Assembly: GCF_002234675.1 (NCBI RefSeq)
Contig: NC_019871.2
Span: 17,874,933 to 17,938,932 of the forward strand
Direction of reading: 5' to 3'
Length of the DNA stretch: 64,000 bases
Source of the DNA: Oryzias latipes
Taxonomy: Eukaryota > Chordata > Actinopteri > Beloniformes > Adrianichthyidae
The position numbers and the translations under genes are program-made. Within the stretch, counting starts at the first letter, position 1; the number at the start of each line of letters is the position of its first letter. Shown piece by piece: positions 46,501-63,875 of this stretch. The notes under the pieces are model-generated. The model was not told the origin of the DNA and did not search any database. It was given only the letters and a program-made list of their open reading frames with translations.

Positions 46501-49500
46501 GCAGTTCTGTATTTTATCCAAAGCAGCTTAAGTGACATTTTCTGGCTTCCTCTTTGAAAAAAAAGGAGGAAGTTAGGGTTTGATGTGAAGTGTCCTTGAA
46601 TGTCCTAAACAAACCACATACCTGTATGGAGCACATGACGCTGCTCGGCTCCATTCTGGTTGTTTTCTGGGACTCGTATTCAGGCGGTGTAGAGAGCCAA
46701 GTGTCTGCAGGAAAAAAAGGTCCCAATGCCACAAAGTTTTAAAAGTATTTAGAAGAGTATTTCTATTGATGTCAGGACACACGGTGAAGCATAAAGGGTT
46801 GATTAATAAAGTAAATAAAACTCACTGGGGTCAAGCTGACAGGAAGGACCTTTGTTCTTGTCAGTTAGGTTGTGGATCCATCCAGGAATGAACAGACAAA
46901 CATCCAGAACATCTCTATCACACACGAAGGAAATGATTAACTCTGAAGGTCTGAAGTGATTCTGATGAACAGACTGCTGCTGCTGAAGTTTATGAAGGGG
47001 AGATTCTACATTTCAACATTTGTGATAATCTCATTTTAAAGTAAATGCCACCTTTTACCTGCTCAGAGAGTAGAAAAGAACCAGCTGAGCCAAATCTGGG
47101 AAAGACAGTCGAGACCCAGAGACCTGGAAGGCTGTTCCACAGAAAAAAGAGCTTCAGAGTTTGAGCAGAAGATCCGTGTGAAAATGTTCTCAAGGGAAAC
47201 AGAACTTTGACCAGGAAGCCCCGAAAAAGCTCTCTTCCTGTTAATGCAAGAACTTTACAGGAACTTTGCTTTTTGTAATTCAAGTTTTTTTACTGTGTCA
47301 CAAAATAACATGTATTTTTTTAGATTTACAACATGCATGCATTCAAAACTAAATATTACATTTATTTAGAACTAAACTAACTAAATCCTGTTACTGGTAA
47401 CCATGAGAACCAAGGAGATCAAGTATAAAACAATGAGCAGAAAGAGAGACAGCAGATCACATCAGAGTCTAACTTGTTTTGTTGTCTGTTAGTACTGGTT
47501 TAACAGAAGCAATGAATCACAAGGAAGCACAGAAAGTGACAGAAGAATCTGTTTAGGAGACAACTCAGTGACTCCACACACAGACAGCTGTTCCTGCCTC
47601 ACCTGTTTCTGTGCACCTGATCTGGTAGAAAAGAAGGTCTTCAGTTTGAGCTCCAGCAGACACGCAGAGAAGACGGGACGTTGGTGCTTCACGTAGCACA
47701 AGGAAACTCTATAGGAAACAAACACATGGTGTAATCACAGCTCCATGGAAACAGCACATGCAGGTCCACTAAGACAATAAAACACAAATCGTCTGCTATC
47801 ATTGCAGACTCTCCAAGCATCAGGGACAGAGCTGTGGAAATATGCTACTGTAGAGCAGTCCTGACACTTCCACACTGACCAATCTTTCACACAGCTGTCA
47901 GCGGGACTGTAGAGGTGGAAACTGACAAAAAATGAACAGATTTCTGTTAAAATTGCTAACATTGGACAGTCTGAAGTTTCCTCACAATAGTGAATTTTAG
48001 GATTTTCTCTTTGTATTTGCTCTTGTACGTTAGCTAGCTCATTTACTGTTTTAATGTGTGGAGGGCTGTGTTTGAGTTTCACTCTGTCAATGTGTCCACC
48101 TACACACAGCAAGAGGCGTTTGTAATTATTTGATGTTTAATTATCAGTTAATATTAATATTTGTAGTGCTATTTTATCAAAGAGCCTATTTACATGCAGA
48201 TACACTCACTGGCCACTTTATTACTCATTAACACAAATATCTAATCAATCACATGGCAGCAACTCAATGCATTTAGGCATATAGACGATCTGCTGCAGCG
48301 TAACCCTTGTGCTATCCTAGGCACTTTAACATTGGGAGCTGGGTCATCTAGACCCACAAGACAGTGCGCTGAACCTCTTTTCTTCAATGATTTGTGATCT
48401 ACATTGGTGTCCATGGATTACACAAAATCCTCTTCCCCTTTTTCCACCTTTGTCCTGGTAGGGAGAACATGTCAATGTAAGGGTTGTGTCACAGGATAGC
48501 ACAAGGGTTAAACCGAGCATCAGAATGAGGAAGAAAGGTAATTGAAGTGACTTTGAACGTGGTATGGTTGTTGGTGCCAAAAGGACTGGTCTGACTGGTT
48601 CATATACTGTGGATTTACTGGGATTTTTACCCACAAAAATCTCTAGGGTTTACTGAGAATGATCAGAAAATGGCCTTGTTGATGCCAGAGGTCAGAGGAA
48701 AATGGTCAGACTGATTCCAGCTGATAGAAAGGCAACAGTAACTCAAATAACCACTGGTAACAACCGAGGTCTGCAGAACAGCATCTCCAAACGTATAACA
48801 CTTCCAACCTTGAGGCAGATGGGCTACAGCAGCAGCAGAAGACCACACCATGTGTCACTCCTGTCAGCTAAGAACAGGAAACTGAGGCTATAATTCACAC
48901 AGGCTCACCAAAAGACTGGAAAAATGTTGCCTGTTGTTGTCAGACGAGTCTCGATTTCCACCGCTGTATTAGGAGGGTCAGAATTTGGCGTCAACAACAT
49001 AAAAGCATGTATTCATGCTGCCTTGTGTCAACGGTTCAGGTTGGTGGTGGTGGTGTAATGGTGTGGGAGATATTGTCTTGGCAGACTTTGTGCTACTTAG
49101 TACATGATTACATGATTACAACCCCAGAGCCTACCTGCGTATTTCTGCTGACCATGTCCATCCCTTTATGACTACAGTGTACCATCTTCTGATGTCTACT
49201 TCCAGCAGGATAAGGCACCATGTCATAAAGCTGGAATCATCTCAGACTAGATTCTTGAACATGACAATGAGTTCACTGGCCTCAAAAGGCCTCCACAGTC
49301 ACCAGATCTCAACCCAATAGATCAGTGTTTTTCAACCTTTTTTGAGCCAAGGCACACTTTATCCTTGACAAAAATCCCGTGGCACACCGCCATCCAAAAA
49401 TTAAAAAATGGAGAAACTCATAGTCTCTATTGATGCACAGCCCCCCGCAATCTCACATGCATTTTTGTGATAATTGTGGCAGAAAAAGTTGCAGCTGCTT

Positions 49501-52500
49501 TTTTCTAAAAGCTACAATAAAGTTAGTTTTGCGTAATAATTTTCAACTAAATTATTTGAAATTTAACCCTAGTAGTTGTTTTTTCCCTCCAGTTTATTAA
49601 CGTGCAATTTTATGTAACCTCACAAAAAAACAAATATATTCTTTCTAAATAGTGATTTATTTTTTTATTTTTTATGTTAGTTCAAAGGCAACTGTAATTT
49701 TTGAACAATAATATGATCACAATATGTTTGATAAATTTTACACAATAAAACTAACATTATATTTTTGTTTTCTGTAGCTACACAAAAAGTGAACATGTTG
49801 AAGTTTTATTAGTTTTTCATTTGTCTTATTCAAAGATGAAGTATTTGAAAACTTTGAAAAATTGTTTTGTTTCTTTTTAGATTATTAAATTGTTTCTGTT
49901 TAGTTTAATTGTGTCTGTTGGCCACTTCACCTTAATCCTTTTTCTTAAATGTTATTTCTTCTTCTTAAATTTATCATATAAAATAATTCAGATGTTATTA
50001 GAAAAGTGTTTTAGTTTGAAAGTTGACTTGGACCAACCTCCAGGATGTTTGGCTGTTAATAAACTGAAGGAGAACTAAACTGTTTACCTCTGATTTCATT
50101 AAGAAGATTTAAAAACTGTTTGATGTGTGTTCGTTGTGGTTTCAAGACGTTTACCAGGGAAGACTCATTTTACACTGAGACGCTGTCACTTTAACCCAAT
50201 GCATCATGGGAGATGTAGTGCAAACAGCTGCTGAACACAGACAGACTCGCTTCTCTGAGCGTTTCATTGTTTTGTTCACTTATTCCACGGTCTGACACCG
50301 GATTCTTTGGAAAGCTAAACTGCTAAAGACGAGCTTTAGCTGGTATTTTTGTTGGAACTGAGAGACTTTATGAGCAGAATCGGAAAAAGGAAGTAAAGAC
50401 TTTAACCACTTCTGATTGGTCAGACTGATGACGTAAGATTAAGATTCCAAGAATGATGGATGTGGTGGAGCAGGAGATTGGCATCATAGATGTGCAGCCA
50501 ACAAATCTGCAGCAACTGTGAGATGCTATCATGTCCATATGGATCAAACTCTCTGAGAAATGTTTCCAGTACCTTGTTGAATCTATACCCCAAAGGATTA
50601 AAGCAGTTCTGAAGGCAAAAAGGGTCTCCAACCCGTTATGATCTATAATAAAGTGGCCGGTAAGTGTACAGGGTAACAACAAAGTATTTCTGTGTTTATC
50701 TTATCTATTTTTGGATGGACAAGGATGCTGAGCTTCACCTCAAGAACACTGTAGGAGTGAACTCTTCAGCCTCCACACCCAGGCGTCCCAATGAAAACAA
50801 TCCGCTTCTCTGATCTCTCAGTCATTCATTCATTTGTGTTTGCATCATTTATGTACAGTACATTGTTATTTAGGATTTACAGCGTAACTAATCAAACATG
50901 GCAGTGAAAAGACTATGTCACTTATAGGCGCAAAGTGTCTGAATGATTACACTGCGCTTGATGCTTTGAAACATCTGCGTTCAATCGTGCTGCACAAAAA
51001 ATGACACGCCCACCATCAACTGTGTGTCGAGCAACAAGTAACAGTAATAAATCCAAAGCTTAACAAAGTTCTTAAACAAACTCATGTAAGGCAATGTTAA
51101 GCAAATAATGTCAAAATCACATTTTTTATTTTGTTCATTTGAAATGGTTTATTTCAAGCAATCAAAGCAAGAATAATGCACAAAACAATACAATCAGCAT
51201 TCATACATTCATGCAAAGACTTATCAAACTTAGCATAATTTATCAAAGCATATCTAACTGGCTCTAACAATCACCATATCACATGAAGCGTTTTAAGATT
51301 CTGGACTGTTCTATTCCATTTCTGGATCTTAATTCAACAGAGAATTTTCCAGCAAAAGCATCAAAACATCTGCATGAAGAATGGACCAAACCTACTAAAG
51401 ACCAACAGCAGAACTTTGACCTCCGACATAACCAACCAGGGTTCCATTACTAACTACTGATGTGAACTATTAAAACGTCTTCTGCTCTGTTATACAGGGC
51501 TAATTCTTAATGTGATTTCCTGGATTCTTGTTTACTTTCGATCTCATAGTTGAGTATTGGTGAACATTTCAGACCAAACTCAGATTTTTTTGAGGAAGAA
51601 CCTACAGAATCTCTGACTGACCGACTCTATTCTGGTCTCCACAGGAGTAGGCAGGTTGGCTGAGCTCCAACACTCGACTTTTCTACCAGCATGACTTATG
51701 GACTTTCTGCTACAATGACTGAGCTGTTCCTGTATTGTTTGGCCCGATTCTGGACAAACTCAAGCGCTGGAGAAAACTGAGCATCACTTAGACCTGACAG
51801 TACAACACACACACACACAAACACGCATACACATACAGACAGGAAGTGGCTTTTAGACTCAAAGAAATAGTGTTTCCTTGAAAAAGCCTACAACAGAAAT
51901 AAGTTTCACTGTGGATTTTTCTCAAAAAACAGGTCAAACTGTGGTTTATTCTGTTATTTCTTTAACACTGAAACTATTAAACCAGTTGTTAATTGTTCTC
52001 ACTAAACCGCTGTTTTCTTTTCTTTTTTAAAAAAAGCCCCACTGCCACTTCAAGGTTCGTATTTCCTGCAAGCGAGAGAGCTGTTGATACAGATGACGAA
52101 ATACACTTTTCTTTATGACTTACCGTGTCTGTCTGCTGCAGGCATGTCCTGACAGTAATGACAGTTTCTTGTTTGCACTCGCTTTATTCAGAACTACTTC
52201 TGCATTTAGATTGAAAGCAGTTTTTTTGTGTAATGGGGGGGCCAAAGGAAAAAAGGAACTGCTTTATGTGACAGTCATGCGTGTAAGTGCTTGCAGGCCT
52301 GTTGTAACAGAAAGCATAAACGCTGCAGTTGACTCATTGATAAAGCTGTGATGGCTTTCCGCAGACTGAAGCCCAGAATGCAGTTTATTTTCTCCTTTTT
52401 TTTTAAATTAAACATAAAGTAGACCGGGGGGGGGGGGGGGGGGATCGTTCTCCTGATGAGATCCTTCATGATGATGCTGAAACTGGCTCATCCTGTTTAA

Positions 52501-55298
52501 ATTGCTGTTATTATTATTATTATTATTATTATTGTTATTTTTATAAGCTGTTTGCACTGTGGGTCAAGAGGAAATCATGAGGAATGAGGAAATCATGTGT
52601 ACTGCATATTAACATGTGTATGCAGTATATTTGACAGATAAAGCTGACTCTGACTTTTTGACTTTGACTGTTGGGGTTTCAGGAGACTGTTGTAGATCGA
52701 TTGAGGCTGCCATTGAGGAAACATTTATATTATTCAATAGTTTCCTCCACTCCTCGCTCAAACCATCCTTTTTCTCTACAGACCCCCTACCTTCAAGGAG
52801 GGGTTTGGGGCTGTAGACTCTAGACCACTAGAGCGAGCCTTATGGTTGTTTGGTCTGTCCAAAGTCCTGTTCATTGCGGTTTGAGGTACAGTGGAGGGAG
52901 TTTACGACATTAGTCTGTGTGTGGATGGGAACTGTGTCCTCGTGATGAACCAGTTTTTGTCTGAGATTATGAACAGGTTTGAAGTGGATCGGGATGTTGG
53001 GTTTGAAAATCCTTTTGCGTTTGTCTGACACACCAGAAATGGAAAGATTGACTGCATTCTCCCTTTTTGGCTGTTCTTTTGTCCTTCCTTTTTTTTTGCC
53101 CCACTGGGATATCCACAGGTCCTGAAGACATGGTGGACATGTTCTTCTGTCCTCCTTCCCTCATCGCTTGTGCGCACCTCCGGGGCGCAGTGCTGCAGCG
53201 TCCTGATGACAGCGAGTTGGTGCTGTACAGTCGGGGTCAAACGTTTTGAGAAAGACGCAAATATAAATTTCCACAAAGTCCCCTGCATCTGGGATTTTGA
53301 GGTGTTCTCTCAAATGTTTCTATGGCATACTAAAAGATGATTACAAGTGTTTTGAAGTTATCAAATTTTCTTGACAAGTTATTGCAACTACTCAATATTT
53401 ACAGTGTTGATGCTTCTTTTTCAAGACCTCAACTTCTGGACCAAATCCTGACTGATAGCTGTCCATTCTTACATCATTGATACTTGGAGTTTGTCAGAAT
53501 TTTCAGGTTTTGTTTTGTCCATCTGTCTTTTGATAGTTGACCATAAGTTCTCAATGGGATGAACATCTGAGGAGTTTCCTGGCCATGGACCCAAAATCTT
53601 TATGTTTTGTTCCCTGAGCCGTAGGAGCTCCATTATGCTAGAAAATGCATTAATCAGCACCAATCTGAGGACATTGTGGTTCCTTTTTTCGATCATGGCA
53701 GTATTTTTTAGCAAAGTTTATGGAAGAGCCCACTGAGAAGAAACCCCAACACGGGAACAGTCTGAAGATTCTTCACTGTTGGCAGGAATGATCTTCTCTG
53801 AGCAAGCTTTTTTTCAGATCCCCTAAGGGAAAGGGGATTCACCAGAGAAAATAACTTTACCCCAATCCACAGCAGACCTCAACAGTCCTTAGCTAGGCGC
53901 AGACATCCTCAGCAGCCCTAAGAAGTCCTCAGCAGACCTCTGAATTCCCCAGCAGTCCTAAGCAGTTCTTAGAAGTCCTCAGCAGTTCCCAGCAGTCCAC
54001 TCCCTTTTGCAGTATATCAGTTTGTTCTGGATCTTTTTTGGAGGGAAGTGGCTTCTTTGCCGTCCTACTTGACACCCACCTTCCTCCAAAAGTGTTCCCC
54101 TCACCATGTGTACAGATGCACTCCCATCCAGCCTGCTGCCATTCCTGGGGGAGCCTAGCTCTGGTGGGGCCATGCAGCTGAAGCAATTGAACTTCTCTCC
54201 TTAAAGTTCTTGATAGTCCCATACATGGTTGACCGAGGATCAGTTTTACTTCCTGCGACAGACTTCACTGTCAGGCTATTTTTGTGTAGCGATGGCTGCA
54301 CATGTTTCTGTGCTGGTAACCATGGTTAACAGAACAAAGGCGTTAAGCTCCATCCTCCTTTTAAAGTGTCCAGTCTGTTGTCATGACAGATTGATCTCCA
54401 GCTGATTCCTCCACCTGTGTTGATGGAGGAATCATTGATGTTTGCTGGTCCTTCTGTGGCTAAAATCCAGTGGAAATGCTCTTCAGGGGTCAATGTTCAT
54501 TTTTAAAGCAAAGAGGTACTTTGTGATCAGCTGCAGTTGATCCGATTATTCCTCCTAGCATTCTAGAGTTTATGCAAATTGCTGTTACAAAAACGGAAGC
54601 AGAGTTTTGGAGAAAATTAATTTATGTGTAATTCCTTGATGTTCTTATCTGAAGCATTCATGTCTTGTGGATGCCTCCACTTCTTGGATTTTTATCTTGA
54701 CCCAGGTGCTGTCCAGGGTCATGAGGTTGATCCACATATGACTGGAGAAACTCCAACCCAACCCTGCTTTATTCGTTATTCGAACCGTTACGTTTGAGGA
54801 CGCTGGCACTCAAAGATGATCCCTTCACTTTGCTTTAGATTTGAAACTAATCTCTGTAGAGGAAAACCCATCAATGATCTACTGAGTCTCCTGATTTTTA
54901 GGCATTTCTGACACAGGTGATTCTCCAACATCAGACGACAAACATTTCCTCCATGGCTGAAAGGAAGTAAAGTTTACACTCCTGTTTTCCTTTGAATGAG
55001 ATTTCATTTCTTCCGTTTACACTAAGTTCGGACCTTTACTGAAATTTCTAAAAAGTGGATTTTAAAGAAAATACGTTCTCTAAAACAAACTCACCCCAGC
55101 AGGAGTCCCAAAGATGGCGGCATGAGCTCTTTCTCTGTCCCACTCTTCCACTGGACTCCAGGCCTCCTGACACCCCCTCAGCTGCTCCAGCAGCGACAGT
55201 TTCTTCCTGCTGCCCCTCCATGGGATGGCTGTGGTCCCATTAACTGGACTGTGGACTGCCCTGAACATGTGGCTACATTTGTGAGCGCGCTTGAACAT
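43526..55298 (-). CDS. rinl: Ras and Rab interactor-like protein (SH2 + VPS9 Rab5 exchange factor)
   Basis: Ten coding exons on the minus strand: 55298-55095, 47708-47603, 47131-47059, 46914-46826, 46704-46622, 45607-45394, 45310-44660, 44581-44264, 44188-44057, 43977-43526. All are GT-AG with phases closing at about 773 aa. The start at 55298 is the first ATG (MFKRAHKCS) in an open frame that extends upstream, so an earlier exon is possible. The N-terminal SH2 (about 33-145) reads KKLSLLEQL, GSFLVLREAP and RLSFPDLAQLVLFYSLSRDVLD. A serine/proline-rich linker has PPPRPSSLLQPP. The RIN-homology and VPS9 part reads AFVDTALKG, RISFRTNDG-like blocks, FGADDFLPCLTWVLLRS, GGYYLTTLYASL and RQLSVEAQKSINQWHRRRTL. 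By family knowledge it loads GTP on Rab5-type GTPases at endosomes. No Ras-association domain follows; the tail is Glu/Lys/Gln-rich. Intron 1 (7.4 kb) is full of transposons. Confidence 0.85.
45733..46252 (+). repeat. minisatellite in rinl intron 5
   Basis: About 24 units of roughly 21-22 bp built on TAACTAATGTTTACTGAACTTA. Two unit types ('gaacttataac' and 'gacattgtagc') alternate to give a 42-44 bp higher-order period over 45840-46140. Confidence 0.95.
48299..48511 (+). mobile_element. piggyBac-like TTAA MITE, copy 5 (inside the Tc1 element)
   Basis: It starts CCCTTGTGCTATCC after GTAA (a mutated TTAA) and ends GATAGCACAAGGG with TTAA at 48508-48511. The body matches copy 3 along its length. 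Confidence 0.85.
49323..50458 (+). mobile_element. hAT-type element, second copy, right end missing
   Basis: It starts CAGTGTTTTTCAACCTTTTTTGAG like 41447 and aligns with that copy in two blocks: left to about 49505, and right from about 50320 ('gacgagctttagctggtatttttg') to 50458 ('ccaagaatgatgg'). It has about 0.8 kb of interior that the 41447 copy lacks. The right terminal repeat is deleted where Tc1 sequence resumes. Confidence 0.8.
50670..53220. other. rinl intron 1, central part
   Basis: Besides the repeat at 51146, there is a G run at 52426-52443 and an (ATT)n run at 52508-52533. 'gtgtactgcatattaacatg' near 52598 could be a LINE tail. No exon with rinl-compatible phase is seen. Confidence 0.45.
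51146..51250 (+). repeat. dispersed repeat, copy B (pair with 26358)
   Basis: 'atggtttatttcaagcaatc', 'aataatgcacaaaaca' and 'tgcaaagacttatcaaactt' match the copy at 26358-26470. Confidence 0.65.
53225..54640 (-). mobile_element. Tc1/mariner transposon remnant (minus)
   Basis: On the minus strand a transposase C-terminus is readable with NIKILGPWPGNSSDVHPIENL and STIKRQMDKTKPENSDKLQ (53469-53640). These include the P-D/H-N-P-I-E-N-L block around the third catalytic Asp/Glu. Upstream pieces (54222-53990) are frame-broken. The + side edge 'cagtcggggtcaaacgtttt' at 53228 and 'atgcaaattgctgttac' at 54573 mark the ends of this family. It lies in rinl intron 1 in the same orientation as rinl. Confidence 0.8.
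53870..54000. repeat. degenerate short tandem repeat, CCTCAGCAGTCCTAAG type
   Basis: About eight copies of a 10-20 bp unit (AGCAGTCC, AGCAGACCTC, AGAAGTCCTC) expanded inside the Tc1 remnant. Confidence 0.7.
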
Positions 55299-55609
55299 CT
55301 TTAAAGCCAGTTTTGACAAACCGTCTTCTGAAACTAAATAAAACTAGAAAGAATTTTTCTGTACTCTTAGTTTTTATGTATTTTTTTTGGTCGCGGCTTA
55401 ATGTGATTCAACCATCTGACAGTAAAGATTGGATATAATTAGTTACTACTTACATGTTTCCTCTTCCTGCACGGTTAGCAGTCAGTTGTCATCCTGCACT
55501 CTTCTCTCTTGAACTTTTCTTTTCTTTGTGGCGTCAACAGAAGCTTCAAAGCTCAGAACGGCATCAGACCTGAAGCAGCATCATTCTTTTCTGGAATCAT
55601 CATCGAGAT

Positions 55610-56540
55610 GTGAAAGACTGGGAGCTAAGCTGCAGGTTTGTAATGTCCTGCCGACACCTTTTGCCTTCGTTTGTCTGCATCACACGCAGGTCTTTAATGA
55701 GCTCTGAAACTCTACAACCCCCATCATGCAACCCCCCCCCGCCCCCCTCCATGTGTGTGTGGTTAACCCAGTTCTGCACTTGCTGTGCTCACCGACGCTG
55801 CACATTGACTTCACGCTCTAATAGAACTGCTTTCTACTCAGTGCAAGCATCAGAACCCGAGATTTTCTCTGAAGTTCATGTAGTTTTTAGGGACGGTTGT
55901 AGATACTCTTTAAAAAAACACAGTTTGGTGGAAAACTGTCTTGCAAACCTTCAGGTTCCATTTCCTCCTCGTGTTCAGAGTGTTAACCGCACCCTGTCCA
56001 TCTCTGTGGCAACAAGATTCAAGGAAGACGTCATAACCCAAGAGGCCCTCATGGACGTCCGGTCCGACCTCAGGACTAGCAGCGAGCTGCAAAAGTTGGA
56101 GGAAAGCTTAAGGAAAATACAAACCGACACTTCATTTATAAGAGAGCTCCTCAAACCATCTCTGAGACAGGAGGTGTTTCCTGTAAAAAGAGGCTGCAGA
56201 CATGGAGGACCGGAGGATGCAACAGTCCAGAATAAGCTTTATCAGAGCAGATCTTCTCCTTCCTGTCATCACAGATCTGGTTAGGATGTCCACGTCTGAG
56301 GTTAGGCGTGTTTCATCTGCTGAACCAGCATGTCTGAGCATCATCGTGCCTTCACCCCACCCACCCCCACCCCCCATCAGCTCTTCATTGAAGTTCCAGG
56401 TGCCTTTGAATCGGTCATCCCCAACAATGTTCTGCTGTCTCCTCCACCAACGGACAACATTCATGTAGAAAGGCTTGGAGAACTAGAGGCTGTGATTTTA
56501 ACAACAAACTTTAAACAGAAAAATAAGTCTCTCTTTTGAT
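55610..56540 (+). other. unassigned coding-like stretch (possible gene or decayed gene)
   Basis: I do not recognise this. A + frame is open from 55610 to 56284 (224 codons). Its middle (about 55970-56160) has strong third-position G/C in sequence such as NRTLSISVATRFKEDV and MDVRSDLRTSSELQKLEESL, a charged, probably helical segment. A second frame from 56202 begins MEDRRMQQSRISFIRADLLL. After a pyrimidine-rich run ending in CAG at 56379, a third segment reads LFIEVPGAFESVIPNNVLLS and ERLGELEAVILTTNF to a stop at 56539. The pieces are in different frames, so this could be two or three exons or a frameshifted relic. It lies upstream of rinl on the opposite strand. Alternatives are an unknown transposon ORF or chance. 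Confidence 0.3.
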
Positions 56541-56544
56541 TTAG

Positions 56545-58150
56545 TATTCATGTTAATGCGCTTTAACCAACGTTTAGCTCAGAACCTTAACTTCCAGAAC
56601 CGCTTTAACACTGACATTCTGAAGAATCTCTGGGTTCTTCTTTACCGCAGTTTGAGCCTCCTACGTAAGAACTACATAGGAGGTTCCTTCAATAACAGCC
56701 CTGGAGCTGCAGAGAGGTGCATACGTCAAATACTTTAATTTAACTCGTCCGTCTTAGACATTAATTCGGTGAGTTTATCTTTACCGGAGATCCCTGGCGC
56801 TGAAATGTTCTCAGTCAGAACATGAATCAAACCAGGCAGCTGATATTTCTGATGCTTATGCTCCATTAGATTACTTTAAATTTAAGGTTCATTGGTGTCT
56901 CCTTCAGAGTTCCTCTGGAGTCAGATGAATGAAAGCAGAAACTGTGCTGGTGCCATTGTCAGAGATGAAGAGTAGTTATTTAGTTTGAGAATGTTTCATG
57001 TTTTCGTGATTTATTGGAGTGTGAGAATAGGAGATCTAGAGCTGATCATCCGAATTCAGCTTCGGTCTTCTCACTAAAACGAAAGGATGGATGAAGTTTT
57101 TCCATCCATGAAAAACCAAAAGTGACTTTTCAATCTGTTGCAGGTTGGTATAAACGCGGTCAGTGTTGTTGTTTTTCAATTTGGCATAGATTTAGTTTCC
57201 AAATTTGGATTTCTTTAAATCATTAAGTTTTCTCTTTATCTTCTCAATTTGTGGGGGAGAACTCAGAACATCCAATCCCACAATGCAATAGCTCCTGGTC
57301 CCTGAACTCTGCTTTATTCACTTCAGATGACTAAAGTAGGTGTGATTTTTGCTTGGAAAGTTTTGACTCAAACTTTGAAACAATAAGTTGAACAAAGGAG
57401 GGACTTCCTGGTCTTTAGAAGGTTTTTAAAAGCCCAGAAGTAACCAAACCTATTTTCCCATAAAGTAAAAATGATGTAGAAAATTCTTTTGAGCCCAAAC
57501 AGGTTAAAAAGGGTAGATAAAGTTTGTTACAAATCAATGTATGGGTGTGTTGGATAAACAGAGGACAAAGAAAACTGAACCAAGGTTGAGTTTATTGCAG
57601 GTTTTGCTTTAGTCGATCACAAACCTGGATCTCAGCTTCAGTTGCTGATAATTTCAGTTCATCGAAGCTTATGTTTTTTCTGATCTTGGGTTTCAACAGT
57701 TTTTTTCTGTTCAATTTCAATTCTGTTCTGCCGATGTCTTATTTTTACATTTATTATAAAAACCTGCTGCATTTCTTCAAACCAAGACTTTTTGAAATAA
57801 GCATCAGAATTAAGAGACGATGAAACACTTCAAGTTAAAGAGATTAAATATGATTAAAAATCACTAAACTAAGTTAAAGAAAAACAGAGTTACTTTTCTG
57901 CAAAGAACATTTGGGATGTAAACAGTTTCACTTTGAAATGCTATAAATAGCAAATTTTTGATTTTTATGTTCGTCTCACTGCAGAGTCAAACGAGCTGCA
58001 GACCATCTCACCTGGTTTCAGTTTTAGTCAAACAGGAAGCATAACTGTGCGGGCTGCAGTCACATGATGAGCGACAGCAGAAAGCGTGGAAAAGTCACAA
58101 AAGTGCAAAAGATATTAGAATTTTGACATCAGCCTGAAGTCTTGATCCAA
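56545..58150. other. intergenic between the 55.6 kb stretch and sirt2, with sirt2 3' flank
   Basis: No gene is recognised. A near-perfect palindrome, CCTCCTACGTAAGAACTACA with TAGGAGG following, lies at 56658-56684. A minus poly-A signal (TTTATT on +) at 57750-57755 could end the sirt2 transcript. Confidence 0.4.
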
Positions 58151-58180
58151 CTTAGATACCAGCCGTCGGCTTAAGTGAGG

Positions 58181-63875
<5,695 letters not shown>

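Larger units (their letters stand above)
48201..50668 (+). mobile_element. Tc1/mariner element carrying nested insertions
   Basis: The ends ACTCACTGGCCACTTTATTA (48204) and TAATAAAGTGGCCGGTAAGT (50646) are inverted repeats with TA at both outer edges. Degenerate transposase is readable on +: DESRFPPL at about 48945, WWWCNGVGDIVLADF at about 49045 and a P-D-L-N-P-I-D-like block just before 49322. The frame resumes at 50458 with DVVEQEIGIIDVQPTNLQQL, broken by stops. A piggyBac-like MITE and an hAT element lie inside. Without them the element is about 1.1 kb, close to the usual Tc1 size. Confidence 0.85.

Noticed and set aside
47603-47617. Alternative rinl exon 2 donor GTGCAC at 47616
   Set aside because: It would leave phase 2 and throw the SH2 block RLSFPDLAQLV out of frame. 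The donor GTGAGG at 47602 keeps the frame.
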